Source: 66-474 sp035695065 (GTDB lineage: Bacteria; Pseudomonadota; Gammaproteobacteria; Xanthomonadales; Rhodanobacteraceae). Taken from it: a DNA stretch of 64,000 nt. The position numbers were made by a program, and so were the translations under genes. Where the stretch lies: the NCBI GenBank assembly GCA_035695065.1, contig DASSEW010000022.1, forward strand, positions 104,816-168,815, in the 5' to 3' direction. Below, one piece after another: positions 34,012-42,607 of the stretch; the stretch's first letter is position 1; every line of letters starts with the position of its first letter. A model generated the notes under the pieces. The model made no database searches and was not told the origin of the DNA. It worked only from the letters and a program-made list of their open reading frames with translations.

Positions 34012-35175
34012 GTGAAATACTTCCATCTGATCTGGGCCGCGCTGTTCCGGCGCAAGACGCGCACGATCCTGACGATGGCATCCATCGTCGCGGCGTTCCT
34101 GCTGTTCGGATTGCTCAACGCGACCCGCGTTGCGTTCACCGGTGGCAGCGACACGCTGGCCGGCAACGAGCGGCTGGTGGTTGCCTCGCGCTTTTCCATC
34201 ATGACGGGCTTGCCGCTGAGCCTGAAGCAGCGGATCGCGGCCGTGCCGGGCGTGCAAACCGTGGGCCACGAGAACTGGTTCGGCGGCGTCTACCAAGACC
34301 CGAAGAATTTCGTCTTCAGCTTCGCAGTGGACCAGGATTATCTTGATACCAATTCCAACCTGATCCTCAGTTCGGCCGCGCGCGAGGCATTCGCGCGTAC
34401 CCGCGACGGCGCGCTGGTTGGCGCTGCGCTGGCGGCGCGCTACCACTGGAAAGTCGGCGACAAGATCCCGCTGCAGTCGCAGATCTTCCCGCAGAAGAAC
34501 GGCGACAAGACCTGGCCGTTCGAGATCGTCGGCATCTTCAAGACGACCAAGGACGCGCCCAACGGCATGGACCAGATGTTCTTCATGCACTGGACGTATT
34601 TCGACGAAGCCAACGCGTACAGCCAGCATGAGGTGGGCTGGTACGTGGTGAAGCTCAAGGATCCGAACCAGGCAGACCGCGTGGCGCATGCGATCGACGC
34701 GCTCTCGGCCAATTCCGACCACGAGACCAAGACCCAGACCGCCAACGCGTTCAATGCGTCCTTCGCCAAACAGATCGGCAACATCGGCCTGATCGTCGAA
34801 GCCATCATGGCGGCGGTGTTCTTCACCCTGATCCTGCTCACCGGCAACACCATGGCGCAGGCGGTGCGCGAACGCATTCCGGAGCTGGCGGTGCTGAAGA
34901 CGATCGGCTTCACCAATCGCAGCGTGCTCGGACTGGTGCTCGCCGAAGCGATACTGTTGCTGCTGATCGGCGGCGTGCTGGGCCTGGCCGTCGCCAGCGG
35001 ACTGGCGCCGGGCCTCGCCAAGGGCAGCGGCGGCATGATCCAGTTGCCACCCATCGGCGCGAGCAGCTGGATCGAGGGCGTCGTGCTGATGGTCGTGATC
35101 GGACTCGTGGTCGGTGCGCTGCCCGCGTTGCGCGGGATGCGGTTGCGCATCGTCGATGCACTGGCCGGACGCTGA
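34012..35175 (+). CDS. ABC transporter permease (MacB/FtsX type)
   Basis: A 387-residue permease with an N-terminal membrane segment (about residues 22-42), a periplasmic MacB-like domain (about 50-260) and three C-terminal membrane segments with the FtsX-type motif RERIPELAVLKTIGFTNRSV. The GTG at 34012 is preferred because GGAGAAAG lies 6-7 nt upstream. It pairs with the next permease, which starts 12 bp after its stop. Substrate unknown. Confidence 0.9.
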   Translation: MKYFHLIWAALFRRKTRTILTMASIVAAFLLFGLLNATRVAFTGGSDTLAGNERLVVASRFSIMTGLPLSLKQRIAAVPGVQTVGHENWFGGVYQDPKNFVFSFAVDQDYLDTNSNLILSSAAREAFARTRDGALVGAALAARYHWKVGDKIPLQSQIFPQKNGDKTWPFEIVGIFKTTKDAPNGMDQMFFMHWTYFDEANAYSQHEVGWYVVKLKDPNQADRVAHAIDALSANSDHETKTQTANAFNASFAKQIGNIGLIVEAIMAAVFFTLILLTGNTMAQAVRERIPELAVLKTIGFTNRSVLGLVLAEAILLLLIGGVLGLAVASGLAPGLAKGSGGMIQLPPIGASSWIEGVVLMVVIGLVVGALPALRGMRLRIVDALAGR

Positions 35176-35187
35176 GGAGCGAACGCA

Positions 35188-36501
35188 ATGAAAAAATTCC
35201 TTTCGGGTCTGGGCCTGTTCGCGATCACCGTGGCATGGCTGATCGTGTGGATCGCGTTGCCGCTGGTCGTGGTGCTCGCGCTGGTGCTGTTGCTGGCGCT
35301 GTGGCTCGCATTCACGCGCGCGGGGCGGCGCACGCTGTCGGTCACCAACGTGGGCCTGAGCACGCTGAAGCAGCGGCTCGGTTCGACCGCGGTGATCGTG
35401 GTCGGCATCGCCGGCGTGGTCGGCGTGCTGGTCGCCATGCTGGCGATGGGCGACGGCCTGCGCGCAACCCTGCAGCAGACCGGCAGCGACGACACCGCCA
35501 TCGTGCTGCGCGGCGGCTCGCAGGCGGAGAGCAATTCGGTGCTGACGCGCGACAACATCGCGACGATCGAGCAGGCGCCGGGCATCGCGCGCGACGCGCA
35601 GGGCAAGCCGATCGCGTCCGCCGAGCTGGTCGTGGTCGCCAACGTGCCGAAGAAGAGCGATCCCGCCACCGATTCCAACGTGCAGATCCGCGGTGTCGGC
35701 GAGGAAGCCTGGGCTTTGCGGCCGGAGGTGAAGATCGTGCAGGGACGGAAGTTCAAGCCGGGCCTGCGCGAACTGGATGTCGGCCAGGCCGCGCAGCGCC
35801 AGTTCCTCGGCCTGGAGGTCGGCAAGCAACTCAAGCTGTCCGGCCAGGAATGGACCATCGTCGGCGTGTTCGCTTCCGGCGATTCGCATGAATCCGAGCT
35901 GTGGGGTGACGGAAAATCCGTGGCCGAGGCCTACCGACGTGGCAGCAGCGCGGAATCGGTGACCGTGCGCCTGACTTCGCCTGCCGCGTTCGACAAGTTC
36001 AAGGCGGCGCTGATGAGCGACCCGACGCTGAAGGTGGATGTCTCGACCACGCGCGACTACTTCAACAAGCAGTCGGAAGGGCTGAGCCAGGTCATCAAGT
36101 GGGTCGGCATCACCATCGGCGTGATCATGGCGATCGGTGCGATCTTCGGCGCGCTCAACACCATGTACGCAGCGGTCGCGACCCGCGCGCGCGAAATTGC
36201 GACCTTGCGTGCGATCGGTTTCCGCGGTTTGCCGGTGGTGATCTCGGTGATGCTGGAAACGATGCTGCTGGCGCTGCTCGGCGGCGTGATCGGCGCGTTG
36301 ATCGTGTGGCTGGTCTTCAACGGCTACACGGCTTCCACGCTGGGCGCCAACTTCAGCCAGGTGGTGTTCCAGTTCAAGGTGTCGCCCGCGCTGTTGTGGA
36401 CCGGCATCAAGTGGGCGCTGGCGATCGGTTTCATCGGCGGGCTGTTCCCGGCCGCGCGCGCGGCAAGGTTGCCGGTGACGACGGCGCTGCGGGAGCTGTG
36501 A
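35188..36501 (+). CDS. ABC transporter permease (MacB/FtsX type), partner
   Basis: A 437-residue permease. Two hydrophobic segments near the N-terminus precede a MacB-like periplasmic domain with LTSPAAFDKFKAALMSDP; three C-terminal membrane segments follow, with RAREIATLRAIGFRGLPVV. The ATG at 35188 follows GAGGAG. It is clearly homologous to the minus-strand gene that ends at 36575, with which it converges. Confidence 0.9.
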   Translation: MKKFLSGLGLFAITVAWLIVWIALPLVVVLALVLLLALWLAFTRAGRRTLSVTNVGLSTLKQRLGSTAVIVVGIAGVVGVLVAMLAMGDGLRATLQQTGSDDTAIVLRGGSQAESNSVLTRDNIATIEQAPGIARDAQGKPIASAELVVVANVPKKSDPATDSNVQIRGVGEEAWALRPEVKIVQGRKFKPGLRELDVGQAAQRQFLGLEVGKQLKLSGQEWTIVGVFASGDSHESELWGDGKSVAEAYRRGSSAESVTVRLTSPAAFDKFKAALMSDPTLKVDVSTTRDYFNKQSEGLSQVIKWVGITIGVIMAIGAIFGALNTMYAAVATRAREIATLRAIGFRGLPVVISVMLETMLLALLGGVIGALIVWLVFNGYTASTLGANFSQVVFQFKVSPALLWTGIKWALAIGFIGGLFPAARAARLPVTTALREL

Positions 36502-36574
36502 TGGTTGATGGTTGCGCGGGGGTTATCGCGCACCGACGCCGATCAGAATCGTCAGCGCGGGCGTAGACAGATCA

Positions 36575-37765
36575 TCATTCGTCCTGCAACGTCCGGGTCA
36601 GCGGTGCCCGCACCGCGCGGGCGATGGGCCAGAGCGCGCTCAACGCGCCCAGGATCAGCACGTACGCAAAAGTCCAGCCGATGACACCGGCGCCAACGTG
36701 CATCCGGAACTGGATCGCGGAACCGCCCGTGGATGACCCGACTTCGTGCCCGTTCACCGCGAGCCACGCCACCAGCACGGCGAGAGTCGCGCACACCGCC
36801 GCGACGATCAGCACCTCTGCCAGCAGCGCGACGGCAAGCGTCGAGCGACGAAACCCCACCGAGCGCAGGATCGCGAGTTCGCGCCGGCGTGCATCCAGTG
36901 CCACGCCGAGCGCGTTCATCACGGCGAGGATCGCGCCCAAACCGAGCGCCACGGCGACGCCTCCAGCCGCAGCGGTGACGAGGGACTTCAGGAATTCTGT
37001 CTGGTCCGTGTAGTAATCCCGCTGGCGCACCGCGTGCAGTCCCTGGGTTTGCGGGTTGTCGTGCAGCGCCTGCTTGAACGCCATGAACGCTGCGGGCGAA
37101 GTCAGCTTCACCCACAGGCAGCTCACGGCGCCTTGCGCGTGGTAGGCCGCCTGCAGCGCCGCCATGTCGGTCCACAGTTCCGATTCCCAGAATCCGCCGT
37201 TGGCCGCGAACTCACCGCTGACGTGCCAGGGGTTGCCGTGGATCGAGCTCGTTGCGCCGGTGTCCAGCGCCACGAAGCCGCGCGCTGCGGCGACGCCCGC
37301 GATCAGCTCGTTCCTGCCCGCGGCGAAGCGCCGGCCCGAGCGCATCGAAATGGAATGTCCGACCACATCCCAGAACAGCGGCGTGACGCCACGCAGCAGG
37401 ACGGTTGCGGTGGTGCCGTCGGTGCGGCGCAGTCGCGCATCCACCACGAACTGCGGCGCGACCAGCGGCTGTCCCTTGCGATCGTGCGCGACGCCGGGCA
37501 ACGCACCCACCATCGCTGAGAGTTCCGGACTGAAGCTTGCGCCTGATTCGCTGGTGAACGCATTGCCGGACAGCACGACCGCAACGTCGGGCGATCCGGT
37601 GTTGCCGGCCAGCCTCTGCAATCCCGCGGGCAAGGTCAGCAATATGGCCAGCGTGATGCCGGCGACGGCGGAGCCGAATGCGATCAGCAAGACGTGGCGC
37701 GGACGGGCCAGCGCCGTGGCGAGGCCGGTTGCAAGAGCGCTGGCGACTTCGTGCAGGAATCTCAT
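36575..37765 (-). CDS. ABC transporter permease, paralogue on the opposite strand
   Basis: A 396-residue MacB/FtsX-type permease. The shared pattern with the 35188-36501 product includes ESELW, KLTSPAAF, the DYY/DYF(T/N)(D/K)Q segment and RRRELAILRSVGFRRSTL. It has one N-terminal and three C-terminal membrane segments. Its ATG at 37765 follows directly the stop of the upstream permease (37766), so the two are co-translated. No ATPase lies in this operon; it may share the one at 33210. Confidence 0.88.
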   Translation of the reverse strand: MRFLHEVASALATGLATALARPRHVLLIAFGSAVAGITLAILLTLPAGLQRLAGNTGSPDVAVVLSGNAFTSESGASFSPELSAMVGALPGVAHDRKGQPLVAPQFVVDARLRRTDGTTATVLLRGVTPLFWDVVGHSISMRSGRRFAAGRNELIAGVAAARGFVALDTGATSSIHGNPWHVSGEFAANGGFWESELWTDMAALQAAYHAQGAVSCLWVKLTSPAAFMAFKQALHDNPQTQGLHAVRQRDYYTDQTEFLKSLVTAAAGGVAVALGLGAILAVMNALGVALDARRRELAILRSVGFRRSTLAVALLAEVLIVAAVCATLAVLVAWLAVNGHEVGSSTGGSAIQFRMHVGAGVIGWTFAYVLILGALSALWPIARAVRAPLTRTLQDE

Positions 37766-38899
37766 TCAGATCGCCCGGTAATCCGCGGGCCGCACCCGCG
37801 CGATCAACGTCGCCGGCCACGCCAGCGCGGCTCCGGTCAGTATCGCGAGCCACACGGGCAGTCCCCACCATCCCCATTCCGGGACGTGCACGCCGCCCGA
37901 AAGGAAGCCGAGGGTGGTCGGTCCGAGCGCATGCGCCAGCAGCTTTTCGAGCCCGATGCCCAGTAGCGCGCCCAGCACCACGGTCATCAGGAGTTCCAGC
38001 GTGAAAGCGCTGAACAGCGTGGATCTCCGGAACCCCAACACCTGCAGCACCGCGAACCTCGACCTGCGCTGAGCCGTCGCGTGTGCCAGCACGCTGACCA
38101 GCACCGAGGCCACGCACAGCAGGACCGCGGCCATCACGAACGCCAGCAATTGCTGCACCTTGCCGAAGCGCGCCCATGCATTCTGGACGGTCGTATTGGT
38201 GGTGGCCTTGAGGGCCGGGAAGTCGTGCGCGAAAGCGGCTTCGATGCGCGCCGCGAGCGCTTCGTCGTCGCGCGGGTCGCCGGCATCGGCAAAGTACGTC
38301 ACCACCTTGTCCTTGCCCTGCATGCCGGGCGCGGCGCGATTGATGTAGTCGTAATGAACGTAGGCCACGGGAAAAGGACCCGCGAAGGTTCCGAGGATGT
38401 GCAATTCGATAGGCCTGCCATGGCCTTCCATGCCGCTGGGCGGTTCGATCCCCTGGCCGACCCGCCAGCCGCACTTGGAAGCCGCGGCGTCACTGATGAC
38501 CGCCGCCAGCGGATCGGCGTTCCAGTGCTGGATGGTGGCGGCGGGGACCTTGTGCTTCGTCAGCGGGGTGTCCGTTCCGGGGCCGCCGAAAGCGTTGAGC
38601 GGGACGATCTTCGCCCCCGCGCAGTGGACCACTTGCATGCCGTACCAGAATACGTCGTGCGCTCCGCGAATGGCTTCGATGCGGCGGGCGTAATACAGGG
38701 GGAGCGCTCCGCTCTGGCTGCCGTTGCCGATGGTGATGCGCGTGCTCGCTGCATCGCCTTCGTAAGGGGCGCCCACCGCCGCAAGGGTGAGCCACGCGGT
38801 CGTGGTGATCGCCAGGGTGAGTATCAGGTACGCGGCTTGGCCCCGGTGGGCACGCAGGTTGTCTCTGGCCAAGGCGACGAGCGTGCGCATGGGCGGCAT
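37766..38899 (-). CDS. ABC transporter permease, second of the minus-strand pair
   Basis: A 377-residue permease with an N-terminal membrane segment following MRTLVALARDNLRAHR, a periplasmic domain with MQVVHCAGAKIVPLNAFGG, and three C-terminal membrane segments with AQRRSRFAVLQVLGFRRSTL. The arginine-rich coupling motif is typical of MacB/FtsX permeases. ATG 38899 or 38890 are both possible starts; neither has a strong ribosome-binding site. It corresponds in position to the 34012 gene of the plus-strand pair. Confidence 0.85.
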   Translation of the reverse strand: MPPMRTLVALARDNLRAHRGQAAYLILTLAITTTAWLTLAAVGAPYEGDAASTRITIGNGSQSGALPLYYARRIEAIRGAHDVFWYGMQVVHCAGAKIVPLNAFGGPGTDTPLTKHKVPAATIQHWNADPLAAVISDAAASKCGWRVGQGIEPPSGMEGHGRPIELHILGTFAGPFPVAYVHYDYINRAAPGMQGKDKVVTYFADAGDPRDDEALAARIEAAFAHDFPALKATTNTTVQNAWARFGKVQQLLAFVMAAVLLCVASVLVSVLAHATAQRRSRFAVLQVLGFRRSTLFSAFTLELLMTVVLGALLGIGLEKLLAHALGPTTLGFLSGGVHVPEWGWWGLPVWLAILTGAALAWPATLIARVRPADYRAI

Positions 38900-38998
38900 C
38901 AGGGGGATGGTCGCGCCGAGCGTACAAGTGTGTTCGCGACCGGCGCAAGCTTTGCGATGCGGTCCGATGTTGCGCATCGCTGCCGGCGTCGCGAAGGA

Positions 38999-39916
38999 TT
39001 ACAACGTCCGCCAGGGCACGAAAATCGCGGCGAGGATCGCGATCAGCAGCGTCCATTTCGCCGCGTAATAGAACTTGCGGTTGCGCTTCTTGATCGCCTT
39101 GGAGAAGCGGCGGATCACGTAGACGTACTTGAAGATACGGTTGATGCCGCCGGTGCGGTCGCCTTCCATGTTCGGCGCGGAGCCGGCGGCCAGGAAATGC
39201 CGCGCGACGAAGCGGTTCAGCGCGCCCGCCCAGCGGAATTTCATTGGCCGCTCGACGTCGCAGAACATGATGATGCGGTTCTGGTCGGTCTCGTTCGCGG
39301 CCCAGTGGATGTAGGTCTCGTCGAACAGCACGCCCTGGCCATCGCGCCAGCTGTACGGCTCGTCGTCCACGCGGATCCAGCAGCGATCGTCGTTGGGCGT
39401 GATCAGGCCGAGGTGGTAACGCAGCGAACCGGCGTACGGATCGCGATGCTTGCCGAGATTGCTGCCCGGCGGCAGCTCCGCGAACATCGCCGCCTTGACG
39501 TTCGGCGCGGCGCGCAGCAGCTCCACGGTACGCGGGCACAGTTGCTGCGCGGAAGGGTGCGGCTGCTCGTCGTACCACTTCAAGTAAAAGCGCTTCCAGC
39601 CGGTGCGAAAGAACGAGTGGAAACCGGCATCGTCGTAATTGCCCGAAGCCTTGATCTGGCTGGCCTGCGAAAGCGCGATCGCCTCGTCGCGGATTTCCTG
39701 CCAGTGGCTGCGCAGGTTTTCCAATTCCGGAAAATCGGCCGTCGCGAGATAGGGCGTGCGCGCCACGCGCGAGAACGCGTACATCAGCACGTTGATCGGC
39801 GCCATGAAGGTGGAGTGATCGGTCACCTGGCGCATGAACCTGTGCCGCACGCGGCCGCGCAGGTGCACGTAGATCGCGCACGCGATCAGGATGCCGAGGA
39901 TGATCCACTTGGTCAT
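38999..39916 (-). CDS. lpxO: Aspartyl/asparaginyl beta-hydroxylase family protein, LpxO-like
   Basis: A 305-residue membrane-bound Fe(II)/2-oxoglutarate oxygenase of the LpxO type, which 2-hydroxylates the secondary acyl chain of lipid A. It has an N-terminal membrane anchor, the iron-binding HRDPYAGSLRYHLGL segment, the DDEPYSWRDGQGVLFDETYIHW segment split at the usual turn, a second His with an Arg for 2-oxoglutarate (NRIIMFCD), and a C-terminal membrane segment after a basic stretch. The lipid A role is inferred from family similarity. Confidence 0.88.
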   Translation of the reverse strand: MTKWIILGILIACAIYVHLRGRVRHRFMRQVTDHSTFMAPINVLMYAFSRVARTPYLATADFPELENLRSHWQEIRDEAIALSQASQIKASGNYDDAGFHSFFRTGWKRFYLKWYDEQPHPSAQQLCPRTVELLRAAPNVKAAMFAELPPGSNLGKHRDPYAGSLRYHLGLITPNDDRCWIRVDDEPYSWRDGQGVLFDETYIHWAANETDQNRIIMFCDVERPMKFRWAGALNRFVARHFLAAGSAPNMEGDRTGGINRIFKYVYVIRRFSKAIKKRNRKFYYAAKWTLLIAILAAIFVPWRTL

Positions 39917-39952
39917 GACGAACGTATGCCGCGTGTCGTTGCGGCGCGCATT

Positions 39953-40870
39953 TTAGCGCGGACGCCTGAGCGGCAGCGCGCGTGCGAGCGTGATCAGCGC
40001 CACGCCCAGCAGGATCACCACCATGCCCGCGACTTCCAGCGTCCCGACCTGCTCGCCCGCCACCAGCGCGCCGATCAGCACGGCCACCGGCGGATTCACG
40101 TAGGCGTAGCTGGCCGACAATGCCGGACGCACCGCATGCAACAGGAACAGGTAGGCGCTGAAGGCGATGATCGAACCGAAGATCGCCAGATACGCCAGCG
40201 CAAGCACCGACGACAGCGGAACGTGCGCGTGCAGACGCTCACCGGAAACCAGCGCCATCAAAGCCAGCGCGGGCGCGGCGCACAGCATCTGCGCGGCGAC
40301 GTTCATCGGACCCTTCGGCATGTCCTGGCGGCGGCTCCAGATCGAGCCGAATGCCCACGCCGCGGTCGCGAGCAGCAGTGCCACCGCCGCCCACGGCGAG
40401 GCGCGCAGGTCGCTGCCACTGTTCAGCAGCACCACGCCGATGAAACCGATGACCAGGCCGACCACTTCCGCGCGGCGCGGCCACTCGCGGTAGGCGCACA
40501 GCACCAGCGCCACGAACAGCGGTTCGCTGGCGATCGCGACCGCGGCCACGCCGGAGGCGACGTATTCTTCCGCGAAGCAGACCAGGCCGTTGCCGAAGCC
40601 AAGCAGCAGCACGCCGGTGATCGCGGCATTGCGCCATTGCTTCCGCGTCGGCGCGGGCACCCCGCGCAGGCGCAGCCATGCGTACATGGCGATGCCGGCG
40701 GCGGCGAAACGCAACGCGGCGAGTACGAACGGCGGAAAGCCTTCGAGGCCGAAGCGGATGCCGAGATAGGTCGAGCCCCAGACCACGTACACCGTCGCGA
40801 GCGCGAGCGGGATCAGCCAGCGCCGCGAATGCGAAGGCTGAGCTTCGAGGGAAGCGGTGACTTGATTCAT
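39953..40870 (-). CDS. EamA/DMT-family exporter (YedA-like)
   Basis: A 305-residue inner-membrane protein with ten predicted membrane segments in two EamA repeats. Markers are YVVWGSTYLGIRFGLEGFPP in the first repeat and LFLLHAVRPALSASYAYVNP and VAVLIGALVAGE in the second. Members export amino acids or related metabolites; the substrate is unknown. The ATG at 40870 is chosen for the conserved length. It has no ribosome-binding site and is preceded by an intrinsic terminator 8-9 nt away. An upstream ATG at 40930 would read through that hairpin in frame. Confidence 0.87.
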   Translation of the reverse strand: MNQVTASLEAQPSHSRRWLIPLALATVYVVWGSTYLGIRFGLEGFPPFVLAALRFAAAGIAMYAWLRLRGVPAPTRKQWRNAAITGVLLLGFGNGLVCFAEEYVASGVAAVAIASEPLFVALVLCAYREWPRRAEVVGLVIGFIGVVLLNSGSDLRASPWAAVALLLATAAWAFGSIWSRRQDMPKGPMNVAAQMLCAAPALALMALVSGERLHAHVPLSSVLALAYLAIFGSIIAFSAYLFLLHAVRPALSASYAYVNPPVAVLIGALVAGEQVGTLEVAGMVVILLGVALITLARALPLRRPR

Positions 40871-40878
40871 AAGAGAAC

Positions 40879-40903
40879 AAAAACGCCTCCCGGTGCGGAG
40901 GCG
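40879..40903 (-). terminator. Intrinsic terminator immediately upstream of the EamA start codon
   Basis: On the minus strand CGCCTCC, loop GCACCG, GGAGGCG is followed by TTTTTG, and the ATG lies about 8 nt after the T run. It may end transcription of the upstream ada gene or act as an attenuator in the leader of the exporter gene. The 40904-41053 interval upstream holds a repeat and no gene. Confidence 0.75.
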
Positions 40904-41003
40904 CATGGTCCATTCTATCCGCGACGGCATGGCGCGAACGTGCCGCCGTCATGACATTTTTGCTGTGCAGTGTTGAAATGGATTCAATGCAGCGATCGAA
41001 TTT

Positions 41004-41066
41004 CCGTTCGTGGTGAGGTATCGAACCACGAACGTCGTCCGCCCTTCGATACCTCAGGGCGAACGG
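41004..41066. repeat. Inverted repeat overlapping the 3' end of the ada-like gene
   Basis: CCGTTCGTGGTGAGGTATCG (41004-41023, then AA) pairs with TTCGATACCTCAGGGCGAACGG's first 20 bases and beyond (41045-41066), 19 of 22 positions. The TGA stop of the ada-like gene (41054-41056) and its last residues SRSP are encoded by the right arm. Confidence 0.65.
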
Positions 41067-41926
41067 CTTCCGAACTTCCCGGCTTCTCTTTCCAACAACC
41101 GCTGCTTGCGCGCCGCGCCCCAGCGCCAGCCGCCGGGCGTGCCGTCCTCGCGCACCACGCGATGGCAGGGCACGATCAGCGCCAGCTTGTTGGAACCACA
41201 GGCGCGGCCGACCGCGCGCGCGGCGTTCGGCGCGCCGATCATGCGCGCGACTTCGCCGTAGCTGCGTGTCTCGCCCACCGGGATCCGGGTCAGCGCGTCC
41301 CACACCCGCCACTGGAATGCGGTCGCGGCGATGTCGAGCGGCGGCAACTTTGCGGCCTCGCCTTGTGCGGCTTTCCCGAATTGTCCTGCGATGCGCGCGA
41401 CCACGACCGAAAGCCACTCGTCGCGCCCAGCATCCACGCGGGTGATCTGCGCGCGCGGGAATTCCTCGCGCAATTGCCGCAAAAGCTCCTCGTCGCTTTC
41501 ACCGATATTGACCGCGCACAGGCCGCGCCCGGTCGCCGCGACCAGCACGCGCCCGAGCGGACATGCGAGCGTCGTGTAGCGGATCGCCATGCCGGCCGCG
41601 CCGCGCGCGTAGCGGGCCGGCGGCATGCCGAGCAGGCGATCCGAGTGTTCGTAGACGCGGCTGGCGGAGCCGAAGCCCGCGTCGTAGATCGCGTCGGTGA
41701 TGGATGCGCCTTCGCGCAGCGCGCGCTTCAATTCGCCGAAGCGCCTGGCGCGCCCGTATTCCGCGGGCGAGACGCCGTAGGCGCGGCGGAACATGCGTTG
41801 CAGGTGGCTGGGCGAAAGCCCGACTTGGCGAGCGAGTGCATCGAGGCTCGGCACCTCGTCGCTGCGGTCGAGCAGTTCGCGGGCGCGTTGCAGCGCATCG
41901 GGAGAGGATTTCATCGCGGCGTTCAT
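41054..41926 (-). CDS. AraC-type HTH plus O6-methylguanine-DNA methyltransferase (Ada without its N-terminal domain)
   Basis: A 290-residue protein. The AraC-type HTH (about residues 15-105) has SLDALARQVGLSPSHLQRMF and FGSASRVYEHSDRLLGMPP. The methyltransferase part (about 115-285) has the active-site PCHRV and GTPGGWRWG. The N-terminal zinc domain with the methyl-phosphotriester Cys of E. coli Ada is missing, so activation by that route is not possible. The start at 41926 or 41914 is uncertain. It repairs O6-methylguanine and may regulate its own gene. The stop lies in a repeat. Confidence 0.88.
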   Translation of the reverse strand: MNAAMKSSPDALQRARELLDRSDEVPSLDALARQVGLSPSHLQRMFRRAYGVSPAEYGRARRFGELKRALREGASITDAIYDAGFGSASRVYEHSDRLLGMPPARYARGAAGMAIRYTTLACPLGRVLVAATGRGLCAVNIGESDEELLRQLREEFPRAQITRVDAGRDEWLSVVVARIAGQFGKAAQGEAAKLPPLDIAATAFQWRVWDALTRIPVGETRSYGEVARMIGAPNAARAVGRACGSNKLALIVPCHRVVREDGTPGGWRWGAARKQRLLEREAGKFGSRSP

Positions 41927-41958
41927 GGCGCAATTCTGCAAGGCGCCGACTCTCGCCG

Positions 41959-42198
41959 CTATCCGATTCTTGCGCGGTCCACCACGCGGAACTCGCCTTC
42001 GATGACACCGTCTCGGCCGCGGCGAGCCGCCTTGCGCGGCAGCAGGCGCCGCACCAGCAGCACCAGCGCGCCGACCACTGCAAGCGCGAGCCCGGCGACC
42101 AGGCCGAAGAACAACAGGCCGGCCAGGATCACGGCGCCCGCGGCGAGCAGCAGCGCACGCAGCAACGGATGGCGGGGCAGGGCGAAGGCGATGCGCAT
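41959..42198 (-). CDS. Small membrane protein of unknown function
   Basis: A 79-residue protein with two hydrophobic segments (about residues 10-34 and 36-50), a basic stretch RRLLPRKAARRGR, and a short C-terminal motif GVIEGEFRVVD. Small proteins with such an ending occur in Xanthomonadales, but I cannot name the family. The ATG at 42198 is 66 bp from the divergent Rieske gene, so the two share a promoter region. Confidence 0.6.
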   Translation of the reverse strand: MRIAFALPRHPLLRALLLAAGAVILAGLLFFGLVAGLALAVVGALVLLVRRLLPRKAARRGRDGVIEGEFRVVDRARIG

Positions 42199-42264
42199 GG
42201 CGGTTGCCGAACGTTCCGGAGACCTTTGCTATCTTGTGGCATCCAAGTCACGTTGCAAGTGCCC

Positions 42265-42606
42265 ATGGACATGACCACGCCCGCCACGCCGCTATGCCGC
42301 GTCGATGAGATTCCCGATGGCGGCGTGCTTGGCCTGGATTCCGCCGACCCGCAAGGCGAAGCGCTGGTGCTCTCGCGCAATGGCAATGAAGTGCGCGCCT
42401 GGCTGAATGTCTGCCCGCATGCCGGAAGGCGCATGGATTACGCGCCCAACCTGTTCCTGTTCAAGGACGGGCACCTCACCTGCGCCGTGCACGGCGCGAC
42501 CTTCGCACTGGCGCAGAATGGCCTGTGCGTGCAGGGGCCGTGCCGCGGCGAATCGCTGGCGCCGTTGCCCGTGCGCGTCGAAGACGGCGCGGTGTATCGC
42601 GCCTAG
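42265..42606 (+). CDS. Rieske [2Fe-2S] ferredoxin-like protein
   Basis: A 113-residue soluble Rieske protein. The ligands are in NVCPHAGRRMDY and LTCAVHGATF, the CxH and CxxH pairs. This type resembles small ferredoxins or nitrite-reductase small subunits. No oxygenase subunit is adjacent, so its electron partner is unknown. Start at 42265 or 42271, neither with a strong ribosome-binding site. It converges on the SLC13-type gene with one base between stops. Confidence 0.85.
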   Translation: MDMTTPATPLCRVDEIPDGGVLGLDSADPQGEALVLSRNGNEVRAWLNVCPHAGRRMDYAPNLFLFKDGHLTCAVHGATFALAQNGLCVQGPCRGESLAPLPVRVEDGAVYRA

Positions 42607-42607
42607 C

